Source: Bifidobacteriaceae bacterium
GTDB lineage: Bacteria; Actinomycetota; Actinomycetes; Actinomycetales; WQXJ01
NCBI GenBank assembly: GCA_031278665.1
Contig: JAITKC010000279.1
Span: forward strand, 1-13,151
Length of the DNA: 13,151 nucleotides
Direction of reading: 5' to 3'
Shown here: one piece after another, positions 6,911 through 13,151 of the stretch
Layout of the letters: each line of letters opens with the position of its first letter
How positions within the stretch are numbered: the stretch's first letter is position 1
Program-made: the position numbers and the translations under genes
Notes under the pieces: generated by a model
Database searches by the model: none
What the model was told of the DNA's origin: nothing
Seen by the model: the letters and a program-made list of their open reading frames with translations, nothing else

Positions 6911-7969
6911 TCAGTCGAGGTAATCAACCGGTTTGATCAGGTCCGGGGACTTCTTCTCCATCAATTCGAAGGCCTCGGGGATGGCGTCGAAGCCGTGGAA
7001 GCGGTGCGAGATGATCTTGGTCGGGTCGACCCGCTTGTACTCGATCATGTTGATGAGGCGCTGGATGCGCTTGCCGCCGCCGGGGCAGAAACTGCCCCGG
7101 ATGTCCTTGTCGCTCATGCCCAGGCCCCAGTCGAGCGGGGCGATGGCGATTTTGTCGTTGATGTCGAAGAAGTTGACGTTCGAGATCACGCCGTTCGGGC
7201 GGGTCATCCGGATGGCCTCGGCGAAGGCTTGCGGGCCGCCGCCGGCGACAATCACCTTGTGGGCGCCTTTGCCGCGCGTCAGCGCCAGGACCTGATCGTC
7301 GAGCGGGCCGTCTTTGTAGGAGATGACCTGCGAGGCGCCGTAGTCGATCGCCACCTCGGCCGCCTTCGGGCGGGTGCCGACGGCGATGATTTGGCTGGCG
7401 CCGCGTAGGGCGGCGGCCGCGATCGCCATCAGGCCGATCGGCCCGATGCCGATGACGACGACTTTTTCGCCGATTCCGACGTCCGCCAGTTCGACGCCGT
7501 GAAAGCCGGTCGACATCATGTCCACAGTCATCAAGGCGGCCTCCGGTTCGACGCCATCATGTATGTGGGCCAGGTTCGGATCGGCCTGGTTGACATGGAA
7601 GCACTCGGCCATCACGCCGTCTTTTTCGCCGACGAATTTGAAAGATCCGAACGGGCCGCGATCATGTGAGAACGACCGGAAGTTCTGGACGCCCCGCGAC
7701 AGCCAGTTCGGTGTCACACAAGGCACCGCGACCAGGTCGCCGGGTTTGAAACGCCGGACGTACGGCCCGACCTCTTCGACAATCCCAACCGCCTCATGGC
7801 CCAGGATCAAGTTTTCCTTGGGGCCGGATCCGCCCTTGGCGACGTGCACGTCCGACGAGCAGGGCGCGACGATAGTCGGACGCACGATGGCGTCAAGCGG
7901 GCCGCATTGCGGCCTGTCCTTTTCCAACCAGCCAACATTGTCGATCGAGTGCATCCCAAAACCGCGCAT
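6911..7969 (-). CDS. adh: Zinc-dependent NADP(H) secondary-alcohol (isopropanol) dehydrogenase
   Basis: A 352-residue medium-chain zinc alcohol dehydrogenase, the same length as the Thermoanaerobacter brockii secondary alcohol dehydrogenase, and aligning to it from memory along its whole length (MRGFGMHSIDNVGWLEK, DAIVRPTIVAPCSSDVH, LILGHEAVG, MMSTGFHG, CPGG, YKRVDPTKI, DLIKPV). That enzyme oxidises secondary alcohols or reduces ketones. Catalytic zinc ligands Cys37, His58 and Asp150 are present. The four-cysteine structural zinc lobe is absent, as in that subgroup. GIGPIG (174-179) binds the cofactor; Gly198, Arg200 and Tyr218 match the phosphate-binding residues that give NADP preference. 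ATG at 7967-7969 has a strong AGGAG 5 bases upstream; the frame is open far upstream but that part is non-coding. It lies 113 bases behind the IolE-like gene and may be co-transcribed. Whether it acts on an inositol-derived ketone is unknown. Confidence 0.93.
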   Translation of the reverse strand: MRGFGMHSIDNVGWLEKDRPQCGPLDAIVRPTIVAPCSSDVHVAKGGSGPKENLILGHEAVGIVEEVGPYVRRFKPGDLVAVPCVTPNWLSRGVQNFRSFSHDRGPFGSFKFVGEKDGVMAECFHVNQADPNLAHIHDGVEPEAALMTVDMMSTGFHGVELADVGIGEKVVVIGIGPIGLMAIAAAALRGASQIIAVGTRPKAAEVAIDYGASQVISYKDGPLDDQVLALTRGKGAHKVIVAGGGPQAFAEAIRMTRPNGVISNVNFFDINDKIAIAPLDWGLGMSDKDIRGSFCPGGGKRIQRLINMIEYKRVDPTKIISHRFHGFDAIPEAFELMEKKSPDLIKPVDYLD

Positions 7970-8000
7970 TGCCCCTCCTGGTGTCGTGTTCGCGGACGCT

Positions 8001-8020
8001 CCGGCCGGCTCGCCGGCCGG
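8001..8020. repeat. Perfect GC hairpin between IolE-like gene and adh
   Basis: A 9-bp stem CCGGCCGGC / GCCGGCCGG with a TC centre. Eighteen bases of it recur at 8141-8158, inside the end of the IolE-like gene. No T run follows on the minus strand. It could weaken read-through into adh or stabilise mRNA ends; chance is also possible in this base composition. Confidence 0.4.
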
Positions 8021-8082
8021 TGTTGCGCAAGAGCCTAGGCGCGCCCGGCCGGGCGGGCCTGGGACCTCGCGGCCGCGCTCAT

Positions 8083-8940
8083 TCAGACCAGTGCCTTGAG
8101 AAAGGCGATAGAGGATTTGACGTCCTCGAGCGGGCCGGCGCCGGCCGGCTCGCCGGCCAGGATGGTGTCTTGTTCCATGACGTACCAGCCGTCGAAACCG
8201 GCTCGATTGAGCGCCGCGACAATCGCCCGGAAGTCGATGTCGCCGGCGCCCAGGACTGTGTAGAGGCCTTCGGCCACGGCCTGGCGGTAGGTCAGCCGGC
8301 CGTCTTGGACCCGCTTCGCCAGCGCCAGGTCGACGTCTTTGGCGTGGACGTGGGCGACCCGGTCGGCGTGGCGCCGGGCCAGTTCGACCGGATCGGAGCC
8401 GCCGATGGCGAGGTGTCCGGTGTCCAGGCAAAGCGGAATTGAAGACCCGGCGAGAACCCGGCGCACGTCATCGGCGGTCTCCACCATGGTGCCGACGTGG
8501 GGATGCAGACAGGCGCGCACGCCGCGGGCGGCGGCCAGGTCTTTCAGGCGGTCGAGAGACTCGAACATGGTCTGCCAGCCGGTCTCGGCGAGGACGGGGC
8601 GGGAGTCGTAGCCGTCCTGGCCGGAACTCGCCGCCAGCACCAGCACGTCGCCGCCGACGGCGGCGAAAGAGTCGAGCGCCCGTTCGACTGCCGGCGCCGG
8701 GTCGTGGTCGGGGTTGTGTAACAGCGTCGGCACGAATCCGCCCACCGCCTTCAGCCCGTAGGCGGCCAGCGCGGCGGCTTTGTCGACCGGCGAGTCCGGC
8801 AGGAATCCGTCCGGGCCGAACTCGGTCGCCTCGATTCCAAGTCCGGCCATTTCCCCGAGTACCCGCTCGGGACTCATTTGATGGCCCCAACCGGGCACTT
8901 CGCATACTCCCCAAGAAATCGGGGCCGCCGCAATCCTCAC
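8083..8940 (-). CDS. Sugar phosphate isomerase/epimerase-family TIM barrel, probable inosose dehydratase (IolE-like)
   Basis: A 285-residue xylose-isomerase-like TIM barrel. The N-terminus IAAAPISWGVCEVPGW, then HPHVGT (146-151), CLDTGHLAIGGSDP (171-184), HVHAKDV (197-203), GAGDIDF (231-237) and GWYVMEQD (251-258) follow the order of metal-site motifs in IolE, the dehydratase that converts 2-keto-myo-inositol to 3D-trihydroxycyclohexane-dione. IolH and IolI are relatives with the same fold, so the exact step is not certain. Start: GTG at 8938-8940, with AAGGAG 6 bases upstream. A candidate IolR-type palindrome lies 60 bases upstream, as before iolB, which supports an inositol role. It probably leads a transcript with the downstream alcohol dehydrogenase. 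The C-terminal AGEPAGAG stretch, encoded by a repeated GC palindrome, looks like a small insertion. Confidence 0.85.
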   Translation of the reverse strand: MRIAAAPISWGVCEVPGWGHQMSPERVLGEMAGLGIEATEFGPDGFLPDSPVDKAAALAAYGLKAVGGFVPTLLHNPDHDPAPAVERALDSFAAVGGDVLVLAASSGQDGYDSRPVLAETGWQTMFESLDRLKDLAAARGVRACLHPHVGTMVETADDVRRVLAGSSIPLCLDTGHLAIGGSDPVELARRHADRVAHVHAKDVDLALAKRVQDGRLTYRQAVAEGLYTVLGAGDIDFRAIVAALNRAGFDGWYVMEQDTILAGEPAGAGPLEDVKSSIAFLKALV

Positions 8941-8946
8941 AGGTCG

Positions 8947-8952
8947 CTCCTT
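8947..8952 (-). promoter_or_regulatory. Ribosome binding site fixing the IolE-like GTG start
   Basis: AAGGAG on the minus strand ends 6 bases before the GTG at 8938-8940. It is a near-perfect site and decides for GTG over any internal ATG. Confidence 0.8.
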
Positions 8953-8999
8953 AATCAGCGTTGAATCGGTGTGCTTAGCGCCCTCACCCGGCGGTCCGA

Positions 9000-9011
9000 A
9001 TGTCTTAACAT
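9000..9011. promoter_or_regulatory. Candidate IolR-type operator between IolE-like gene and ppdK
   Basis: ATGTCTTAACAT, an ATGT-N4-ACAT palindrome whose plus strand TGTCTTAACA fits KGWCHTRACA at every position. It is the sister of the site at 3972-3983, and the two share ACATACT and also a C-N-TG further on. It lies 60 bases before the IolE-like start and 119 bases before ppdK. On the minus strand TAGTAT next to it could be a -10 box for the IolE-like gene. I saw no good -35. Confidence 0.55.
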
Positions 9012-9116
9012 ACTAGCATGAGCGGCCCGCCGGTTAAAGCGATCCCTGGGCGGAAAGCGGCGAGAGGGCTAAGCTGGACCGGGGCTGGCGAGACAGCGAT
9101 CGAAACAATCATTGGC

Positions 9117-9122
9117 GGAAGG
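9117..9122 (+). promoter_or_regulatory. Ribosome binding site fixing the ppdK GTG start
   Basis: GGAAGG, 7 bases before GTG at 9130. It favours this start over the in-frame TTG at 9112, which would place the ribosome site inside the gene. Confidence 0.65.
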
Positions 9123-9129
9123 TTTGAAC

Positions 9130-11850
9130 GTGCCCAAATATGTGTACAGCTTTGCCGAAGGCAACAAAGATCTGAAGGACTTGCTAGGAGGCAAGGGCGC
9201 CAATCTGGGCGAGATGACCGGGCTGGGCCTGCCGGTGCCGCCGGGCTTCACCATCACCACCGAAGCCTGCCGTCACCACATGCACCACGGCCAGAATCCG
9301 CCTGAGCTGGCGGAACAGGTGACGGCGGCGATCGACGCCCTGGAGGCGACGTTCGGGCGCAAACTCGGCGGCGACAGCGAGCCGCTGCTGGTGTCGGTGC
9401 GGTCCGGCGCGAAGTTCTCGATGCCCGGCATGATGGAGACAGTTCTAAACGTCGGGCTGAACGACAGGTCCGTCCTCGGCCTGGCCGAGTTCGCCGGCGA
9501 CGAGCGGTTCGCCTGGGACTCCTACCGGCGCCTGATCCAAATGTTCGGCAAGACGGTGCTCGGGATCGACGGCGAGTTATTCGCCGAGGCGCTGGACGCC
9601 AAGAAGCGGGCCGTCGGGGCGGCCTCCGACGTCGAATTGACGGCCGACGACCTCAAAGACCTGGTCGCCACGTTCAAGGCGATCGTCGCCGGCCAAACCG
9701 GCCAGGCCTTCCCGCAGGAGCCGCGCGCCCAAGTCGACGCGGCCGTGGTGGCGGTGTTCAACTCCTGGAACACCGACCGGGCCAAGGTCTACCGGCGGCG
9801 CGAGCGCATCTCCGACGAACTCGGCACCGCCGTCAACGTCCAGTCGATGGTCTTCGGCAACCTGGGGCCGGACTCCGGCACCGGCGTGGCCTTCACCCGC
9901 GACCCGGCCACCGGCCATCCCGGCGCCTACGGCGACTATTTGCCGAACGCCCAGGGCGAAGATGTCGTGGCCGGCATCCGCAACACGCTGTCGCTAGACG
10001 ACATGGCGAAAATCGACCGCACCAGCTACGACCAGCTTCGCCAGATCATGTCGACCCTGGAGAACCACTACCGGGACCTCTGCGACATCGAGTTCACAGT
10101 TGAGCGCGGCAAACTCTGGATGTTGCAGACCCGGGTCGGCAAGCGCACCGCCGCGGCGGCCTTCAAAATCGCCATCCAGTTAGTCGACCAGGGCCTGATA
10201 AACCTCGACAGCGCCCTTGAGCGAGTCACCGGCGACCAGCTGAGCAACTTGATGTTCCCGCAGTTCGACCCGGCCGCGCCGAAGAAACTGCTGACCAAGG
10301 CGATGGCCGCCTCGCCGGGGGCGGCGGTCGGCCAGGCCGTCTTCGACTCCCCGACCGCCGCCCGCTGGGCGGCCGACGGCCGCACCGTGATCCTGGTGCG
10401 CCGGGAGACCAACCCGGACGATCTGTCCGGAATGATCGCCTCGGCCGGGATCCTGACCGCTCGGGGAGGAAAGACCTCGCACGCCGCGGTGGTCGCCAGG
10501 GGCATGGGCACCACCTGTGTGGTCGGCGCCGACGCCCTCGAAGTCGACCCGGCGGCCCGGGTTTTCAAGGTCGGCGACGTGACAGTGGCCGAGGGCGACG
10601 TAATCGCCATCGACGGCTCGACCGGCGAGGTCTTCCTCGGCAACGTGCCGGTGGTGGCTTCGCCGGTGTTCCAGTATTTGGACGAGGGCCTTGAGAAGGC
10701 GCTGGCCGGGGCCGGCCCGGACGGCTCCGCCGCCGAGTTGGTGATGGCCGTCCACCGGATTCTGGGCCATGCCGACGCGGTCCGCCGCCTGAAGGTGCGG
10801 GCCAACGCCGACAACGGCGAGGACGCCGACCGCGCCCGCCGGATGGGCGCGCAGGGAATCGGCTTGTGCCGGACCGAGCACCAGTTCTTGGGCGATCGCC
10901 GCAAGCTAATCGAACGACTGATATTGGCGCACGATGACGCCACCCGCGCCGCGGCGTTGGACGCGCTACTGCCGTTGCAGCGCCAAGACTTCATCGAGTT
11001 GTTCACCGCCATGGACGGCCTGCACACCACCGTTCGGCTAATCGACCCGCCGTTACACGAGTTCTTGCCGGACCTGACCCACCTGTCGGTCGCCGTCGCC
11101 CGCAAGGAGGCTCTCGGCGAGGAAGTGTCCGGCGCCGAACGGGAGTTGCTGGCGGCGGTCGAGCGGTCGCATGAGGCGAACCCGATGCTCGGCTTGCGCG
11201 GCGTCCGGCTGGGGCTGAGCGTGCCCGGACTGTTCGCTTTGCAGGTCCGCGCCATCGCCGAGGCCGCCGCCCAGCTGATTCGCGAGGGGCTGGACCCCAA
11301 GCCGGAGATCATGGTGCCGCTGATCGGCTCCTATGTCGAACTCGACTTGGTGCGCGATGAGGCCGAACAGATCGTCAAACAGGTCGCCGAAGCCGAAGGC
11401 CAGGAGCTGACCATTCCGATTGGCTGCATGATCGAGCTTCCCAGGGCGGCGCTGACGGCCGACGAGATCGCCCGGGCGGCCGAGTTCTTCTCCTTCGGCA
11501 CAAACGACCTGACCCAGACCACCTGGGGCTTCTCGCGCGACGACGTCGAGGGCGGATTCTTCAGCCGCTACCTTGAACTGGGCGTCTTCCAGGTCTCGCC
11601 GTTCGAGACGATCGACGTCCGCGGAGTCGGCCAGTTGGTTGAGCGCGGGGTCAAACTGGGCCGTCAGACCCGCCCCGAGATCGGCTTGGGGGTCTGCGGC
11701 GAACACGGCGGCGACCCCGCCTCGATCCACTTCTTCAACAAGGCGGGCCTGGATTACGTCTCCTGTTCGCCGTTCCGTGTCCCGGTCGCCCGCCTCGAGG
11801 CCGGCCGCGCCGCCGTCGTTGTCGCCGAAGGCGCCTCCGGCACCGCCTGA
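9130..11850 (+). CDS. ppdK: Pyruvate, phosphate dikinase
   Basis: A 906-residue cytosolic enzyme that interconverts pyruvate + ATP + Pi with phosphoenolpyruvate + AMP + PPi. All three domains are intact. The N-terminal nucleotide-binding domain carries GGKGANLGEM, SVRSGAKFSMPGMMETVLNVG and GVAFTRDPATG. The swivelling phosphohistidine domain carries GGKTSHAAVVARG with catalytic His451 and the neighbouring threonine. The C-terminal PEP/pyruvate barrel carries GIGLCRTEH, RLIDPPLHEF, NPMLGLRGVR, FFSFGTNDLTQ and VCGEHGGDP with catalytic Cys856. Length and motif order are standard for bacteria. The start is GTG at 9130, chosen on ribosome site and family N-terminus; TTG at 9112 is the alternative. 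It is a single gene, divergent from the IolE-like gene with an IolR-type palindrome in between. It may serve PEP formation when cells grow on substrates feeding pyruvate/acetyl-CoA, or PPi-dependent glycolysis in reverse. The stop codon lies inside a short tandem repeat. Confidence 0.97.
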   Translation: MPKYVYSFAEGNKDLKDLLGGKGANLGEMTGLGLPVPPGFTITTEACRHHMHHGQNPPELAEQVTAAIDALEATFGRKLGGDSEPLLVSVRSGAKFSMPGMMETVLNVGLNDRSVLGLAEFAGDERFAWDSYRRLIQMFGKTVLGIDGELFAEALDAKKRAVGAASDVELTADDLKDLVATFKAIVAGQTGQAFPQEPRAQVDAAVVAVFNSWNTDRAKVYRRRERISDELGTAVNVQSMVFGNLGPDSGTGVAFTRDPATGHPGAYGDYLPNAQGEDVVAGIRNTLSLDDMAKIDRTSYDQLRQIMSTLENHYRDLCDIEFTVERGKLWMLQTRVGKRTAAAAFKIAIQLVDQGLINLDSALERVTGDQLSNLMFPQFDPAAPKKLLTKAMAASPGAAVGQAVFDSPTAARWAADGRTVILVRRETNPDDLSGMIASAGILTARGGKTSHAAVVARGMGTTCVVGADALEVDPAARVFKVGDVTVAEGDVIAIDGSTGEVFLGNVPVVASPVFQYLDEGLEKALAGAGPDGSAAELVMAVHRILGHADAVRRLKVRANADNGEDADRARRMGAQGIGLCRTEHQFLGDRRKLIERLILAHDDATRAAALDALLPLQRQDFIELFTAMDGLHTTVRLIDPPLHEFLPDLTHLSVAVARKEALGEEVSGAERELLAAVERSHEANPMLGLRGVRLGLSVPGLFALQVRAIAEAAAQLIREGLDPKPEIMVPLIGSYVELDLVRDEAEQIVKQVAEAEGQELTIPIGCMIELPRAALTADEIARAAEFFSFGTNDLTQTTWGFSRDDVEGGFFSRYLELGVFQVSPFETIDVRGVGQLVERGVKLGRQTRPEIGLGVCGEHGGDPASIHFFNKAGLDYVSCSPFRVPVARLEAGRAAVVVAEGASGTA

Positions 11851-11895
11851 CCGGCCGGCACCGCCGGGCCAGCTGGCACCGCCTGACCGGCCGGC
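11839..11895. repeat. 21-bp direct repeat spanning the ppdK stop codon
   Basis: A 21-base sequence beginning GGCACCGCCTGACC occurs at 11839-11859 and again at 11875-11895, a 36-base period. The first copy contains the TGA stop of ppdK; the second is in the 73-base gap before the convergent membrane-protein gene. The intervening 15 bases repeat part of the same GC-rich motif. It looks like a recent slippage or tandem duplication. GGCCGG palindromes within it could form weak hairpins for both converging transcripts, but I see no clear terminator. Confidence 0.75.
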
Positions 11896-11923
11896 CCGGC
11901 GGCCGGATTTGGCGGGCTGAAGG

Positions 11924-13151
11924 CTAGCCCCGCAGGCGGGTCAGGGCGCCGACCAGCCAAGCCGCCGGCGAGTCCGGACGGGTCGCCACGACCACCAGGG
12001 CGAGCGCCAGCGCGCTCCAGAGGACGGCCCAGCCGGGTCGCCAATGAATCCGCATCAGCGGGCGAGAAGCCAACTGGGCCAACCAGGCCGCCAACGCCAG
12101 GGTGCCGAGCAGCCAGGGCCGCGAGCCCAGCCAGGGCAGGTCCAAAGGCAGAATCGTCTGGTCGCCGGCGTAATCCAACAGGAACGACAAGGCGGGCCGG
12201 CAGCCGGCGCCGCAGGCCTCGAGGAAAAGCCCGCCAGCCGCGGTGACCAGCGCGCAAACGACCGGAACCCAGACCCAGGCGCGGGCGATGGCGGCTCGCC
12301 GGAAGGCGGCCGCGATTCGGCGCTGCGCCACAATCGGCCGCTCGTACCGGGCCGATCCGCCTGCTGATCCGCCCGCTGACGCGCCTGACCCGCCGCCCGG
12401 ACCGGCGGCTCCAGCGACACCGACGGCCGGCCCGGCCATAGCGGTTCTTCGCCCCCTCCGGGCGCCGGGATCGGCCACCGGGCGGCCCCGCGTGGCGTGG
12501 TGTACGGCCAGCGACAGGACGTCCCCGAGAATCCAGGCGGCGGCGAAGATGAAGGGCCCCGCCCAGATGTCGCCCGGCTCGAAGGCCGGGCGCGTCGAAG
12601 CCGCCAACCAGACCAGGCCCACGCCGGCCGCGCCAGCGGTCGCCATGGCCGTCCGCAAGACTGAGGCCGGGCTCTCGACCAACCAGTCGACCAGAGTCGC
12701 CAAGCCGACCGCGGCCAGCGCGAACGCCAAGGTCCAAAGCGACTCTCGAAGCGTCGCCAAAGTCAACAAGCCGCCGCCGGCCAGCGCCCAGCCGCCCAAC
12801 AGCGCGTAGACGGCGCCGATGGCGCCGCGCCAGCGCAATCGCGCCAGCACCAGTCCGGTGACATGGCGCCGCCGGGCGGTCCGCATCTCCCGTTCCGCCT
12901 GTTCCGCCTCCTGGCGGGCGGTGGCCGCTTCGGCTTCGCGCCGGGCGGCCGCCTGGCGCGCGCCGCGTTCGTTGTCAGCGGTCACCGCCTCGGTCATAAC
13001 CGCGATGGCGGCCAACTGGCCGAGCGCGGGCTCGCGCGCGTCATCGGGCAATTTGGCGGCCGCCACCGCCAAACTCTCCAACCACAGCGCCCCGGCCGTG
13101 TCGCGCCGGGCGATCTGGCGCGACAACTCGGCGACCAGCGGCGCCGCCGGG
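11924..13151 (-). CDS. Partial multi-helix membrane protein with N-terminal coiled coil, unrecognised
   Basis: The frame is open to the right edge of the window, so the N-terminus is missing; a TTG at 13124-13126 is in frame, but the codons before it (PAAPLVAEL) look coding. I do not recognise a family. Numbered from that TTG: an Ala/Arg/Glu-rich helix likely to form a coiled coil (about 50-88), four hydrophobic segments (101-124, 129-150, 156-176, 187-208), a low-complexity Gly/Ala/Ser/Pro linker (about 213-262, with GGSAGGSA), a basic stretch, then three more hydrophobic segments (282-303, 337-354, 365-383). Two cysteines (305, 309; CGAGC) lie just after the fifth segment. Seven membrane spans with a cytoplasmic N-terminal domain are plausible. 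The gene ends in TAG, converging on ppdK. Strong amino-acid bias and the flexible linker suggest a lineage-specific protein; no function is proposed. Confidence 0.7.
   Translation of the reverse strand, partial: PAAPLVAELSRQIARRDTAGALWLESLAVAAAKLPDDAREPALGQLAAIAVMTEAVTADNERGARQAAARREAEAATARQEAEQAEREMRTARRRHVTGLVLARLRWRGAIGAVYALLGGWALAGGGLLTLATLRESLWTLAFALAAVGLATLVDWLVESPASVLRTAMATAGAAGVGLVWLAASTRPAFEPGDIWAGPFIFAAAWILGDVLSLAVHHATRGRPVADPGARRGRRTAMAGPAVGVAGAAGPGGGSGASAGGSAGGSARYERPIVAQRRIAAAFRRAAIARAWVWVPVVCALVTAAGGLFLEACGAGCRPALSFLLDYAGDQTILPLDLPWLGSRPWLLGTLALAAWLAQLASRPLMRIHWRPGWAVLWSALALALVVVATRPDSPAAWLVGALTRLRG

Noticed and set aside
7970..8431. N-terminal extension of the alcohol dehydrogenase frame to about 506 residues
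   Set aside because: The extension overlaps the IolE-like gene out of frame, is Arg/Gly/Pro-rich, and the ATG at 7969 has a strong ribosome site and matches the family N-terminus.
9018..9305. ATG-started frame between the IolE-like gene and ppdK
   Set aside because: It runs out of frame into ppdK, lacks a ribosome site and has shadow-like Arg/Gln/Gly composition.
10068..11312. 414-codon frame on the minus strand within ppdK
   Set aside because: Ser/Arg/Ala-rich shadow of the fully recognisable dikinase; no family motif and no ribosome site.
1..13151. CRISPR arrays, insertion sequences, tRNA or rRNA genes, phage genes, defence genes
   Set aside because: Looked for and not seen. The only direct repeats are the short ones at 11839-11895 and 8001/8141. 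All recognised genes are metabolic or transport genes.

Overview
The window is about 13 kb of very GC-rich DNA with GTG and TTG starts, GC-rich third codon positions and short intergenic gaps. This, and the protein families present, suggest an actinomycete; a propionibacteria-like lineage is possible but cannot be settled from this sequence. The first ~84 bases are pure G and C homopolymers and look like an artefact at a contig end. At the right edge an open reading frame runs off the window.

Left block (99-3801, all minus strand). Three tightly packed genes are read in the order 14-helix MFS transporter, FAD oxidoreductase of the prenylcysteine oxidase/lyase type, alpha/beta hydrolase. The first pair overlaps by 8 bases and the second pair is 3 bases apart, so they form one translationally coupled operon. 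The oxidoreductase has one in-frame TAG (1182-1184). The reading frame and the family similarity continue without a shift on the far side of it.

Central block (4153-8940). These are myo-inositol catabolism genes: iolB (5-deoxy-glucuronate isomerase) and iolA (CoA-acylating malonate/methylmalonate-semialdehyde dehydrogenase) on the plus strand, and on the minus strand an IolE-like TIM-barrel protein followed by a zinc NADP-dependent secondary alcohol dehydrogenase of the Thermoanaerobacter brockii type. iolG, iolD, iolC, a transporter and iolR are not in the window, so the pathway must be completed elsewhere. Two 12-bp palindromes of the form ATGT-N4-ACAT, one before iolB and one before the IolE-like gene, match the operator consensus remembered for Corynebacterium IolR. 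They look like one shared regulon.

Right block (9130-13151). ppdK (pyruvate, phosphate dikinase) diverges from the IolE-like gene and shares its intergenic region, so inositol control may reach pyruvate/PEP interconversion. It converges with a partial, unrecognised multi-helix membrane protein. A short direct repeat at the ppdK stop codon looks like a recent tandem duplication.
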